Source of the DNA: Flagellimonas sp. 389
GTDB taxonomy: Bacteria; Bacteroidota; Bacteroidia; Flavobacteriales; Flavobacteriaceae
Reading direction: 5' to 3'
Assembly (NCBI RefSeq): GCF_018449435.1
Contig: NZ_JAHCMU010000005.1
Span: 142,664 to 206,663, forward strand
DNA length: 64,000 nt
Part shown: positions 1-9,312 of the stretch, in pieces
How the letters are laid out: every line of letters starts with the position of its first letter
How positions within the stretch are numbered: position 1 is the first letter of the stretch
The notes under the pieces: model-generated
The model's database searches: none
What the model saw: the letters and a program-made list of their open reading frames with translations, nothing else
What the model was told of the DNA's origin: nothing
Position numbers and translations under genes: made by a program

Positions 1-1
1 A

Positions 2-1000
2 AAAACGATTGCGGGGGCGACATCTTGGTACGACTTAGGTTTTTTCAACCTACAACCCTCTGAACTTGCCAAAGTAACCACCGCTCTTGCCTTGGCAAAG
101 TATTTAAGTGACATTCAGACCGATATAAAGAACCGAAAGCATCAACTATATGCCTTATTGATTATCCTCATACCAGCAATTTTAATACTGCCCCAACCAG
201 ATCCAGGAAGTTCGTTGATTTATTTTTCACTTTTTTTCGTTCTGTTTAGGGAGGGATTCCCATTATATTATCTAGGTATCATATTGGTCATGGTTACACT
301 TTTTGCCGCAACGCTAATGTTCGGAACTGTTTGGATAGCAATTGCCTTGGGACTATTGACAGGCGTCATTTTTGTATTCAAGAAAAAATCAACAAAGATA
401 CCTTTGTTACCGCTTGGAGGTATAGTTATTCTGTCGATTCTATTCTCGCTTTCGGTTGACTTTATTTTTGAAAATGTTTTTGAACAACGGCATCGTGACC
501 GTTTTGCCCTGTGGTTACGCTTGGAAAAAGATGAGGGTAAGCTAGAGGAGATTAGAAAAAATATTGGTTACAATACCTATCAATCAGAAAAAGCCATTGA
601 GTCTGGAGGGTTCTTTGGAAAGGGCTTTCTAGAGGGCACGCGTACCAAGGGAGATTTTGTGCCAGAACAACATACGGATTATATTTTTAGTTCTGTAGGT
701 GAAGAATGGGGGTTTATGGGAACGGTAACTGTAATTCTACTGTTCACTTTTTTCTTTTTACGACTGATTTTTATTGCGGAAAGACAGAAAAACGATTTTA
801 GCCGAATGTATGGCTATGGCGTAATTTCTATACTGCTTATCCATTATTTCATCAATATAGGTATGGTAATAGGGCTATTGCCCACTATAGGGGTTCCCTT
901 ACCATTTTTTAGTTACGGTGGTTCTGGACTTATCTTTTTTACAATGTTACTTTTCATTTTTCTAAAGCTGGACTCCAATCGTTTAAAGGACGGCATTTAA
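2..1000 (+). CDS. rodA: Rod shape-determining protein RodA, 5'-truncated by window edge
   Basis: RodA is the SEDS-family glycosyltransferase that polymerises lipid II for side-wall peptidoglycan, in the inner membrane with its partner PBP2. The frame is open from base 2, so the N-terminal part lies outside the window; 332 residues remain of roughly 420. Visible SEDS hallmarks are QPSELAK near the truncated start, QPDPGSSL after the next membrane segment, the loop motif PEQHTDYIFS and the C-terminal GVPLPFFSYGGSG, with many hydrophobic segments between. An internal TTG at base 92 is not the real start. The stop codon overlaps the stop of the convergent endonuclease gene by four bases. Identification is firm. 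Confidence 0.95.
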   Translation, partial: KTIAGATSWYDLGFFNLQPSELAKVTTALALAKYLSDIQTDIKNRKHQLYALLIILIPAILILPQPDPGSSLIYFSLFFVLFREGFPLYYLGIILVMVTLFAATLMFGTVWIAIALGLLTGVIFVFKKKSTKIPLLPLGGIVILSILFSLSVDFIFENVFEQRHRDRFALWLRLEKDEGKLEEIRKNIGYNTYQSEKAIESGGFFGKGFLEGTRTKGDFVPEQHTDYIFSSVGEEWGFMGTVTVILLFTFFFLRLIFIAERQKNDFSRMYGYGVISILLIHYFINIGMVIGLLPTIGVPLPFFSYGGSGLIFFTMLLFIFLKLDSNRLKDGI

Positions 1001-1797
1001 AAAGTCCAACCAGAAGTATCTACTGTACTTTCAAGTTTTTCTTGCCAGGTTTCGGATTTATTTTTGAAAAAATCGATAATGGTTATTTCCTCAATACTAT
1101 CTATTGAGACTAAAAAACTTTCCAATGATTCCTTGCTCTCCTTATTTGGAATCAAAAAGCAAAGTACTTTTACCGAATCTCCATTCTTTCTAAAAATAAC
1201 TTTATAGAACGTATTGGGAACATCTACATCCTCGCTTCCTATTTCTTTCAATCCTCTTTCCAGAACACCTCCTGTTATTATAGTTAAATCACCGTATTTT
1301 TTACACCAAAAACGAACTTTCTGTTCTAACCTATTCCAAATCCCAGCATTAAATTCTCGATTTTGAGGACTGATGTTACTTGTATAAAAGGTTTCATTAT
1401 ATGCGTATTCTGAAAAACGTCTATCTCCTGCGGGGCAAAGATGTCCCCTATCATAACCAGAACCTCTATAATTCTTCCAATCTGCAGATTTAGTTTTTAC
1501 TTTTGGGTCTTCGATAAAATAAGGTCTTTCCCTGTCATCATAGGTCAGATGGCTTTGCTTAAGCTCATAAGCCACCCATTCTGCCTGTTCGTGTGGTTCA
1601 CTGTAAGAGAGCATAAAATAATCGTGCTTTATAATCGCTCCTGTGGTGGAGCTTGGCAAAAATTCTGTTGTAAACGGAGAAGAATGCGTTTTGAAATTTG
1701 GGTCTGAATAGGTTGCAGGAGTATAAAAATTCTCAAATAGCCAAAAGCCAACTACAAATACTACAAACAGTAGGGTATAAATTGTTTTATTTTTCAT
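997..1797 (-). CDS. DNA/RNA non-specific endonuclease (NUC family), membrane-anchored or secreted
   Basis: The protein has 266 residues and resembles the beta-beta-alpha-Me NUC (NucA/Serratia) nucleases, which cut DNA and RNA with Mg2+. The N-terminus has a hydrophobic stretch at residues 6-22, so it is exported or anchored and acts outside the cytoplasm. The active-site motif DRGHL is at residues 116-120 (His119 the expected general base). It is followed by SPQNREFNAGIW at about 143-154, carrying the Mg2+-binding Asn, and a downstream Glu in NRLEQK. Length fits the family. It stands alone, convergent with rodA and with prc upstream on the same strand. Its role may be nutrient DNA scavenging; that part is inference. 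Confidence 0.88.
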   Translation of the reverse strand: MKNKTIYTLLFVVFVVGFWLFENFYTPATYSDPNFKTHSSPFTTEFLPSSTTGAIIKHDYFMLSYSEPHEQAEWVAYELKQSHLTYDDRERPYFIEDPKVKTKSADWKNYRGSGYDRGHLCPAGDRRFSEYAYNETFYTSNISPQNREFNAGIWNRLEQKVRFWCKKYGDLTIITGGVLERGLKEIGSEDVDVPNTFYKVIFRKNGDSVKVLCFLIPNKESKESLESFLVSIDSIEEITIIDFFKNKSETWQEKLESTVDTSGWTF

Positions 1798-1886
1798 TCT
1801 GTTATAAACATACTTTATTTATGACAGTCTTGAAAATCAGAATTTCAGCACTGCCACTTATTTTGGGTAAACATAAGGATATAAAA

Positions 1887-1912
1887 AAAGCTGCTTCATA
1901 TGAAGCAGCTTT
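1887..1912 (-). terminator. Rho-independent terminator after prc
   Basis: A near-perfect palindrome, AAAGCTGCTTC-AT-ATGAAGCAGCTTT in outline, lies between the prc stop and the endonuclease gene. Read on the minus strand it is followed by a run of seven T, so it should end the prc transcript. Confidence 0.85.
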
Positions 1913-1936
1913 CGTATATCTTTACTTGTGAATAGA

Positions 1937-4108
1937 CTATCCCTTTACACTTGCCAACTTTCTTTCGTTGTTTTTGATATTGTTTATCTGCAAATCTTTA
2001 AGAACGTTCACAGCTTCTTCGACATAGATATCCTTTGCTAAATTTTGGTGCCATCTATTCCTCTTCTCACGCAATACAGAATCCTGAACAAAGAGTTCTG
2101 TTTCATACTTCAACGACTCAAAAGTCAAATGCGAATCATAATCCCTTAGGGATTTAAAGTATTCTGATTTCTTTTTTGCCTCTTCACCTTTATCTGTATA
2201 CACATCATAATTTAAAGAAACTACAGTCTCTTCTTGTTGTTCCTTCAACCATTTTGCATTTTCTTCGATCAATTTGATATGTTGATTGTTCGCCATTCTT
2301 TTTTTACTGTTTTCAACAGTAGTTTCAAAATCGATATAACCGTCCCAAATTTTGTATTCGGCCGGAGTAATCTTATCCCAGCCTAAAGGATTTTGTTGGT
2401 CCCTTTCGCCAAGATCAATGTAGCTATACCTGTCCGGTACAACAATATCACTTTTTACACCTTCCAACTGCGTAGATCCGCCATTGATTCTATAAAACTT
2501 CTGCGTGGTCAATTTTATAGCTCCTAAATCCCCGTGCTCATTACTTCTAACGATATTGTCCAAAGGAATTACATTCTGAACGGTTCCTTTTCCAAAGGTC
2601 TGTTTGCTTCCTATGACAACTGCACGTTTATAATCTTGCATAGCGGCAGCCAAAATCTCTGAAGCCGATGCTGAAAGTTCGTTGACCAATATCACCAATG
2701 GTCCATCCCATTGAATGCGTTCATCTTTATCTTCGTGCACTTCTTTTCTTTGACCAGAAGATCGCACTTGAACAATAGGACCGTCTTTAATGAAAAGTCC
2801 TGCCATTTCAACTACGGTCTTTAACGAACCGCCACCATTGTCCCTTAAATCCAAAATAATTCCTTCTACACCTTCTTGTTTTAATCGCTCTACTTCCTTT
2901 GCTACATCTGAAGCAGCGTTTCTTTCGGTATAATCTTCAAAGTCAACATAGAATTTTGGCAGATTGATAATACCATAGTTATGGTCTTTCTCTTTTACTT
3001 TGGCAGATTTCGCATAAGATTCTTCCAACAGCACAACATCTCTGGTAATGGATACTTCTTCAATAGTTCCATCGACCCTTCTAACCGTTAAGTCAACTAC
3101 AGTTCCTTTAGGACCTTTAATCAATTTAATTGCATCGTCTAAACGCATACCAACTATATTGGTAGGGTCGTCGCCATCTTGGCCTACTTTCAAAATCTCG
3201 TCGCCCACCTCTAAACTTTGTGCTCTCCAGACCGGACCTCCAGATATAATTTCCATGATTCTGGCTCCTTCTGGTTTTTTTTGTAACCTAGCGCCAATGC
3301 CTTCAAATTTACCTGACATTCCAATGTCAAATTTTTCCTTGTCGTCCGGAGCAAAGTAATACGTGTGCGGATCAAATTCATCAACAATGGTATTGATGTA
3401 TTGTACAAACCAATCCTTACGTTCTAAATCGTCAACAAAATCAAAGAATTCGTCCAACGTATTCATAGTGTTCTCTCTAGCTTCTTTTTCTGTAGTTTCT
3501 TTATCTATCGATGCAGGAATTTCATTGAAGCTAAATGTAGTAGAAACAGTAGCTGTCTGTGACTGATTGGTTTCTGCAATTCTATTTTCTACTTTGTTGT
3601 CAAAAACACCAAGGGTATTGTATTTTAATTGTTGTCTCCAACGCTCTTTTAATTGCTTTTTGTTCGAAGCAAAATCTTGGTCTTTGTAGTCTATGTTGAT
3701 ACTCTCTTTGAGCGTATAATCAAACGGTTGGGATAGTACTTCTTTATAGATGCCCTTTGCTTCATCCATACGTTTCATTAAACGCTGGTAAACAATATTA
3801 AAGAATGTGATATCTGTATTTTTTATCTCATCGTCAATTTGAAATCTATACTTTTCAAACTCTCTTATATCACTGGCCAAAAAGTATCTTTTGGTCGGAT
3901 CTAATATTTCGATAAAATCATCAAAGACATTGGAAGAGAAATTGTCATTTAAATCTTTTGGTTCATAGTGGCCACGCTCCAAAACGTAGGTAATCAAATC
4001 CAACAACAATTTATCCTTGTCATCGTTCTCAAAAGATTTATTTGTGAAACTGCAGGAGGCTACTGCGATAAGTATAACTAAAAAGCCAAGAACAAAATTC
4101 TTTTTCAT
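1937..4108 (-). CDS. prc: Carboxy-terminal (tail-specific) processing protease, S41A family
   Basis: This 723-residue protein matches the long Tsp/Prc proteases, which degrade or trim periplasmic proteins from the C-terminus. A signal peptide ending AVASC (Cys19) suggests a lipoprotein. An N-terminal helical domain runs to about residue 240, a PDZ domain from about 265 to 355, then the S41 domain. The catalytic dyad is visible as SASASE around residue 481 and Lys507 in FGKGTV. A C-terminal DUF3340-like helical tail follows to the end. The gene is divergent from surE, with a 205-bp shared upstream region, and has its own terminator. Family and function are clear; the substrates are unknown. 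Confidence 0.95.
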   Translation of the reverse strand: MKKNFVLGFLVILIAVASCSFTNKSFENDDKDKLLLDLITYVLERGHYEPKDLNDNFSSNVFDDFIEILDPTKRYFLASDIREFEKYRFQIDDEIKNTDITFFNIVYQRLMKRMDEAKGIYKEVLSQPFDYTLKESINIDYKDQDFASNKKQLKERWRQQLKYNTLGVFDNKVENRIAETNQSQTATVSTTFSFNEIPASIDKETTEKEARENTMNTLDEFFDFVDDLERKDWFVQYINTIVDEFDPHTYYFAPDDKEKFDIGMSGKFEGIGARLQKKPEGARIMEIISGGPVWRAQSLEVGDEILKVGQDGDDPTNIVGMRLDDAIKLIKGPKGTVVDLTVRRVDGTIEEVSITRDVVLLEESYAKSAKVKEKDHNYGIINLPKFYVDFEDYTERNAASDVAKEVERLKQEGVEGIILDLRDNGGGSLKTVVEMAGLFIKDGPIVQVRSSGQRKEVHEDKDERIQWDGPLVILVNELSASASEILAAAMQDYKRAVVIGSKQTFGKGTVQNVIPLDNIVRSNEHGDLGAIKLTTQKFYRINGGSTQLEGVKSDIVVPDRYSYIDLGERDQQNPLGWDKITPAEYKIWDGYIDFETTVENSKKRMANNQHIKLIEENAKWLKEQQEETVVSLNYDVYTDKGEEAKKKSEYFKSLRDYDSHLTFESLKYETELFVQDSVLREKRNRWHQNLAKDIYVEEAVNVLKDLQINNIKNNERKLASVKG

Positions 4109-4313
4109 AAGAGGTGTGTTTATTTGGGAACGAAATCAATTGACATATCAAAGCCAAATTGTCATTACGTCATCCTTCTTTCTTTTTCATACGAATTCCC
4201 TAAGATACAGAAAAAACCGTGCCAGTATGAATCATGGTTTTTAATTTTTTGTTAAACGCCTAGAGGTTCATATCCTTATGAAAAACGTATTTTTACGACT
4301 TTAATTATATCTT

Positions 4314-5093
4314 ATGAAAAAACCACTCATCTTAGTGACTAATGATGATGGAATTACTGCTCCAGGACTAAGGGCATTAATTAAGGTAATGAAACAGATA
4401 GGAGAGGTTATCGTTGTAGCTCCTGACAGTCCTCAATCTGGCATGGGGCATGCCATAACCATAGATAACACCCTCTATTCCAAGAAAGTTGTCATAGATC
4501 AAGATGAAGGCGCTCCCAGTGAATATAGTTGTAGTGGAACACCTGCGGACTGTGTTAAATTGGCACTACAGGAAATATTGGACAGAAAGCCGGATATCTG
4601 TGTTAGTGGCATTAATCATGGTTCTAATTCTTCGATAAACGTAATTTACTCAGGAACCATGAGCGCAGCAATAGAAGCTGGAATCGAAGGAGTTCCCGCA
4701 ATAGGATTTTCACTTTGTGATTATTCTTGGGATGCCAATTTTAAACATGCGCTAAAATCCGTAAAGAGAATAGTACTGGAAGCACTGGAACATGGCATCC
4801 CAAATGGAACCGTATTGAACGTGAATATTCCCAAAAGCACCAATGAACCTGCAGGAATTAAAATCTGTAGACAGGCTAGAGCCAATTGGAAAGAGAAATT
4901 CGACAAGCGCATAAGTCCCACGGGCAAAGACTATTATTGGCTCACGGGTGAATTTGAATTATTGGACAAGGGTGAAGATACCGATGAATGGGCTTTGGCG
5001 CAAGGATTTGTTTCCGTTGTACCCACACAGTTTGACCTCACCGCACATCATGTAATTCCACAAGTAAACAACTGGAGTTTAAATGAAAAGTAA
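4314..5093 (+). CDS. surE: 5'/3'-nucleotidase SurE
   Basis: SurE is a divalent-metal nucleotidase that dephosphorylates nucleoside 5'- and 3'-monophosphates and can act on short polyphosphate. The 259-residue protein begins with the metal site LVTNDDGITAPGL (Asp11-Asp12), followed by the SPQSGMGHAI loop and SGINHGSNSS with the metal-binding Asn. Length and motif order are typical. The start ATG at 4314 follows an A/T-rich leader without a Shine-Dalgarno sequence, as is normal in this phylum. The next gene overlaps its 3' end by 11 bases, so the two are translationally linked. Confidence 0.95.
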   Translation: MKKPLILVTNDDGITAPGLRALIKVMKQIGEVIVVAPDSPQSGMGHAITIDNTLYSKKVVIDQDEGAPSEYSCSGTPADCVKLALQEILDRKPDICVSGINHGSNSSINVIYSGTMSAAIEAGIEGVPAIGFSLCDYSWDANFKHALKSVKRIVLEALEHGIPNGTVLNVNIPKSTNEPAGIKICRQARANWKEKFDKRISPTGKDYYWLTGEFELLDKGEDTDEWALAQGFVSVVPTQFDLTAHHVIPQVNNWSLNEK

Positions 5094-5367
5094 AAAAGAA
5101 GTTTTAATTGGATTTGCCGTAGGAATCATCGCCAATACTTTGGGAACGCTACTTTACATCCTTATTTTTTCTGATTTAAGTATTGTCGAAACATTTGAAG
5201 CTGCTGTTGCCCAAGAACACATAGGAAGTTTGTTGGCATTGGGCGCTATCTTAAATTTAGTTGCATTTTTTGGATTCTTGCGTTTAAAAAGAGATTATAG
5301 GGCCAGAGGAGTTATGATCGCAACCTTGCTCACTGCATTGGTGATATTGTATTATAAGATTTTTTGA
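5083..5367 (+). CDS. Small three-helix membrane protein, unknown function
   Basis: This 94-residue protein has three clear hydrophobic segments at about residues 7-29, 43-65 and 75-93 and short charged loops. I do not recognise a named family. It overlaps the end of surE by 11 bases, so it is co-translated with surE. A repeat array and lpxB follow. It contains no catalytic-looking residues. The overlap and strong membrane character make a real gene likely, but no function can be given. Confidence 0.75.
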   Translation: MKSKKEVLIGFAVGIIANTLGTLLYILIFSDLSIVETFEAAVAQEHIGSLLALGAILNLVAFFGFLRLKRDYRARGVMIATLLTALVILYYKIF

Positions 5368-5370
5368 AAA

Positions 5371-5400
5371 GGTCAGAGGTTAGAGGTTAGAGGTTAGAGG
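5371..5400 (+). repeat. Heptamer tandem repeat (AGGTTAG)
   Basis: Directly after the stop of the small membrane gene there are about four tandem copies of a 7-base unit, AGGTTAG, the first with a one-base change (GGTCAG). It is short and probably slippage-derived. Confidence 0.8.
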
Positions 5401-5452
5401 AAAAAAATGTTTAAAACTGAATTTGGTCTTTGCACTTATTTTAAAGTTTAAT

Positions 5453-5562
5453 TTTGTATTTGTATTTGTATTTGTATTTGTATTTGACATTTGTATTTGA
5501 CATTTGAGCTTGACATTTGAGCTTGATATTTGAGTTTGAACTTGTATTTGAAACTTGAACTT
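5453..5562 (+). repeat. TTTGnn/CTTGAn repeat array upstream of lpxB
   Basis: About 110 bases are made almost wholly of 6-7 base units of the form ATTTGT, ATTTGAC, ATTTGAG and CTTGA. They end in ACTTGAACTTAA just before the lpxB ATG. The same unit family precedes the polyferredoxin gene at 39.9 kb and argD and argH in the arginine operon. This copy has only the TTTG-type arm and no inverted CAAA arm. Confidence 0.85.
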
Positions 5563-5567
5563 AACTA

Positions 5568-6680
5568 ATGAAATACTACATCATAGCTGGCGAAGCCTCG
5601 GGAGATCTCCATGGGTCTAACCTCATCAAGGCACTTAAAGAGCAAAACGCCGATGCGAATATTCGTTGTTGGGGCGGTGATTTAATGCAAAAAGCGGGGG
5701 GTGATTTAGCCAAGCATTATAAAGACATGGCTTTCATGGGTTTTTTGGAAGTCCTCAAGAATATTCCAACTATTTTCAAGAATATTTCCTTTTGTAAAGA
5801 AGATATCTCAAGGTTTAATCCTGATCAAATTATTTTCATCGATTTTTCTGGCTTTAATCTTCGGATAGCTGAATGGGCAAAGAAAAATAATTTCAAGACC
5901 AATTATTACATATCCCCCCAAATCTGGGCGTCTAGGGAAGGAAGAATTAAAAAGATAAAACGTGATATCGATAACATGTACGTGATACTTCCCTTCGAGA
6001 AAGATTTTTACGAGAAAAAGCACGATTACCCCGTACATTTTGTGGGTCACCCCCTGATCGATGCCATAGAAAATACCAAAATTGTTGATGGGCATCTATT
6101 CAGAGAAGAAAATGGATTAGATCCAAAAAAGCCAATAATTGCACTCCTGCCCGGAAGTAGAAAGCAAGAGGTACAGAAAATGCTGGAAATCATGCTTTCT
6201 GTGAGAGGTGATTTTCCAGGATACCAATTTGTAATTGCGGGTGCACCAAGTTTATCGGATAGTTTTTATGCTTCCTTTTTAAAGGATAAAAACATCAATT
6301 ATGTCTCTAACCAAACCTACTCGCTCTTAAAGCATTCGCATGCAGCACTGGTCACAAGTGGCACCGCAACTTTAGAAACGGCACTTTTTGGCATCCCTCA
6401 AGTCGTATGTTATAAAGGAAATTGGATTTCCTATCAGATTGCAAAACGAATTATTACGCTCGATTACATTTCTTTGGTCAACTTAATAATGGACAAAGAG
6501 GTTGTTAAAGAACTGATTCAGAGTGAATTGACAACTAAAAACCTTAGAAATGAATTATCAAAAATAATTGATGGGGGTGAAAGGGATACCATATTGAAAG
6601 ATTACGATATGTTAAGAAAGAAATTGGGTGGAAAGGGCGCCAGTCAATTAGCAGCTAAATTAATCGCAGAAAATGCTTAG
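5568..6680 (+). CDS. lpxB: Lipid-A-disaccharide synthase
   Basis: LpxB (GT19) joins UDP-2,3-diacylglucosamine and lipid X to make the lipid A disaccharide at the inner membrane. The 370-residue protein has the conserved start YYIIAGEASGDLHG, the FVGHPLID segment near residue 160, LLPGSRKQEV near 200 and the C-terminal TSGTATLETAL. All are typical of functional LpxB, and the length is normal. It heads a run of three plus-strand genes (33-base gap to the NlpC/P60 gene, then a one-base overlap). Its leader is the repeat array, so the promoter may lie within or upstream of that array. Confidence 0.96.
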   Translation: MKYYIIAGEASGDLHGSNLIKALKEQNADANIRCWGGDLMQKAGGDLAKHYKDMAFMGFLEVLKNIPTIFKNISFCKEDISRFNPDQIIFIDFSGFNLRIAEWAKKNNFKTNYYISPQIWASREGRIKKIKRDIDNMYVILPFEKDFYEKKHDYPVHFVGHPLIDAIENTKIVDGHLFREENGLDPKKPIIALLPGSRKQEVQKMLEIMLSVRGDFPGYQFVIAGAPSLSDSFYASFLKDKNINYVSNQTYSLLKHSHAALVTSGTATLETALFGIPQVVCYKGNWISYQIAKRIITLDYISLVNLIMDKEVVKELIQSELTTKNLRNELSKIIDGGERDTILKDYDMLRKKLGGKGASQLAAKLIAENA

Positions 6681-6713
6681 ATTTAGCTTCCAAGAAGAAA
6701 AAGTTATTCTTGG

Positions 6714-7259
6714 ATGTTAAAAAAAGCCCTTTATCTTATCGCAATCTTCTTCTTTTTTAGTTGTGGAACTAAAAAGAAAAGAACCTACAGCACTACCCCT
6801 CGAACAGTTTCTGTTGAAGCATCAAAAGAAGAGCCCCCTCCTTTTGAAATTCCAAAAAAGGAGAAGAGAAAAAACTCCAGAGCAGAAGATATCATTGCAA
6901 CCGCAATGACGTTTTCCGGAACACGCTATAAATACGGTGGCACCACAAATAAAGGAATGGACTGTTCCGGACTTTTGTATGTTTCCCTTAAGGAAAATGA
7001 TATCATATTTCCTAGAGCTTCGTATCAAATGGCAGAAGAAGGGAAGCGAATAAAAATCCCTCAAGTCCAAAAAGGGGACCTTCTCTTTTTTAAGACCGGA
7101 AAAAGTGGAAAACGCATCAATCACGTTGGACTTGTAGTTGACGTAAAAGGAGATGACATAAAATTCATTCACTCCACAACATCTAGAGGTGTTATCGTTT
7201 CTTCTTTACGTGAAGGTTACTGGAACTATGCCTTCGTGAAAGCTACGCGGTTTTTATAA
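6714..7259 (+). CDS. C40 family peptidase (NlpC/P60) lipoprotein
   Basis: The protein has 181 residues with a lipoprotein signal (Cys17 in FFFSCG), a short charged linker, and one NlpC/P60 domain from about residue 58. Such enzymes cleave D-gamma-glutamyl-meso-DAP bonds in peptidoglycan stem peptides. The catalytic triad is visible: Cys84 in MDCSGL, His137 in NHVGL and His153 in FIHS. It acts in the periplasm, probably from the outer membrane. It sits between lpxB and the comEC-like gene, and its stop overlaps the next start (TAATG), so the genes are likely co-expressed. Confidence 0.92.
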   Translation: MLKKALYLIAIFFFFSCGTKKKRTYSTTPRTVSVEASKEEPPPFEIPKKEKRKNSRAEDIIATAMTFSGTRYKYGGTTNKGMDCSGLLYVSLKENDIIFPRASYQMAEEGKRIKIPQVQKGDLLFFKTGKSGKRINHVGLVVDVKGDDIKFIHSTTSRGVIVSSLREGYWNYAFVKATRFL

Positions 7260-9283
7260 TGCGGTTTTTTAATTTTGTTTCTATAAAATTGAACCTATGC
7301 CTTATTATGGGCATTGTAATCGGCTTCTATTTTGAGATAGCACTATCCTTAACGTTTGTTACCGCTATTGTTTTATTGCCTTTTCTGTATTGGGCTCATA
7401 AAAAACAGCCCCGGGAAGGATTTCCATTTTTTGAATCAATAACAACTTTCATCACCTTAGCCCTTGGTGTTTTCATTGTTACTTTGGCGAAATCCAAAGA
7501 TTTACCGAAACATTATTCAAAACAAAATCTTGAGAGGCCAAACTTGTGGGAACTTAAGATTGAAGAAAAGCTTAAGCCAAATCAATATTCAGAGCGTTAT
7601 ATAGCCAAAGTCATTTCTCTTGAAAATAAAAAGAGCACTGGGAAGATAATTTTGAATCTATTCGTAGATTCTACTATACGAAAGCTTCAGGTTGACAATG
7701 AATTGTTCGTTAATTTATTGTCCAACCGAATTTCCGCTCCACAAAATCCACATCAATTTGATTATAAAAGGTATCTGGAAAAGCAAGGAATATATCATCA
7801 AATCCAAGTTTATCCTGAAGCAATTATTTTAAAAGATAAAGCATCAACTACGCTTAAGGGCTTAGCTGCAAATTTAAGGGAACGCATCATCATAAAATTG
7901 AAGCAAGAGAACTTTGGCAAAGATGAATTAGGTGTTATTCAAGCACTTTTATTAGGTCAACGAAATGATATCTCAGAAGAAACCTATAACAGTTATATCG
8001 ATGCTGGGGCAGTTCACATTCTAGCCGTTTCCGGACTTCATGTTGGTATTCTATTGTTGTTACTGCAGTTCTTGTTATCGCCTTTGGAGCGAATTCCAAA
8101 AGGAAAGACACTTAAGTTGGTACTTATAGTGGTTTTACTCTGGAGCTACGCTTTTATAGCCGGCCTTTCCCCGTCCATAGTGCGAGCGGTAACCATGTTC
8201 TCTTTTTTTGCTTATGCCATGTATTTAAATCGTCCAACAAATTCATTCAACATCGTGGCCTTGTCCATGTTCTTTATTCTGCTCTTCAAACCGCTGTTTT
8301 TGTTTCAAGTAGGTTTTCAGATGAGTTATGCAGCGGTTTTTGCGATTGTATGGATCTATCCAAAACTCCAACGTTTTTGGTTTCCCCATAACTATATTGC
8401 TCGTAAGATTTGGCAATTGATATCGGTAAGTGTAGCGGCACAATTGGGCGTCTTGCCCATAAGCCTTTTTTATTTTCATCAGTTTCCTGCTTTGTTCTTT
8501 GTTTCCAATTTGCTAATAGTTCCTTTTTTGGGATTGATTTTAGGACTCGGAATTTTAGTGATTGCATTATCGTTATTGGACCGCCTGCCCAACTTCATGG
8601 TTCAAAGTTATGATGCAATCATTACGGTCATGAACGCCATTATCGATTGGGTTGCCCATCAAGAGGGTTTTATCATTAAAAATATTCCATTTGATAGTGT
8701 CCAAATGATTTTGGGTTATATCATTATAATTTCCTTCGTTTTATTTCTTTCCAAACCAAAATTCAAGGCTATCCTCCCCTTATTTTTTGGAATTATTTTG
8801 TTCCAAGGATGGAACATTTGGAACCAATTCCGATTACAGGATAAAGAGGCCTTTGTTTTGCTCCATAAATCGAAGAATACCTCGCTATTGCATCAGAAAG
8901 GTGGTTCTTTAACAGTCTATACTACGGACAGTCTTGGTATGGCATCGGTAATTAATAACTATACAATAGCGGAGCGGAATCCTTCTATAAACTTTGTACC
9001 ATTAAAATATAACTTTATTCTTGGCAATAAAGAGATATACATTATGGACAGTACCAGTATGTATCCTCAAAACAAAAACCTAGAGTTTTTAGTGCTGACC
9101 CAATCCCCAAAAATAAATCTGGATCGGATTATCGATTCCATCCAACCCAAAATTGTGATTGCAGACGGAAGTAACTTTAAAAGCTATATAGCGCGTTGGA
9201 AAGCCACTTGTAATAAAAGAAAAATCCCTTTCCACAGCACTCGTGAAAAGGGAAGTTATTCTTTTTATTTTGAGGAAGATTAG
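7259..9283 (+). CDS. ComEC/Rec2-family DNA uptake channel protein
   Basis: This 674-residue multi-pass membrane protein carries the Competence domain of ComEC/Rec2, the inner-membrane channel through which single-stranded DNA enters during transformation. The diagnostic segment DAGAVHILAVSGLHVGILL is near residue 250, after an N-terminal DUF4131-like region (about 1-190) with an OB-like soluble part. Around ten membrane helices follow. The C-terminal 170 residues sit where other ComEC proteins have a metallo-beta-lactamase domain, but no HxHxDH motif is present. The start is fixed by TAATG overlap with the preceding gene. Whether the strain is naturally competent cannot be told. Confidence 0.88.
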   Translation: MRFFNFVSIKLNLCLIMGIVIGFYFEIALSLTFVTAIVLLPFLYWAHKKQPREGFPFFESITTFITLALGVFIVTLAKSKDLPKHYSKQNLERPNLWELKIEEKLKPNQYSERYIAKVISLENKKSTGKIILNLFVDSTIRKLQVDNELFVNLLSNRISAPQNPHQFDYKRYLEKQGIYHQIQVYPEAIILKDKASTTLKGLAANLRERIIIKLKQENFGKDELGVIQALLLGQRNDISEETYNSYIDAGAVHILAVSGLHVGILLLLLQFLLSPLERIPKGKTLKLVLIVVLLWSYAFIAGLSPSIVRAVTMFSFFAYAMYLNRPTNSFNIVALSMFFILLFKPLFLFQVGFQMSYAAVFAIVWIYPKLQRFWFPHNYIARKIWQLISVSVAAQLGVLPISLFYFHQFPALFFVSNLLIVPFLGLILGLGILVIALSLLDRLPNFMVQSYDAIITVMNAIIDWVAHQEGFIIKNIPFDSVQMILGYIIIISFVLFLSKPKFKAILPLFFGIILFQGWNIWNQFRLQDKEAFVLLHKSKNTSLLHQKGGSLTVYTTDSLGMASVINNYTIAERNPSINFVPLKYNFILGNKEIYIMDSTSMYPQNKNLEFLVLTQSPKINLDRIIDSIQPKIVIADGSNFKSYIARWKATCNKRKIPFHSTREKGSYSFYFEED

Positions 9284-9312
9284 CGGTCCACTAATTTAAA
9301 CCCTACTGGTTC

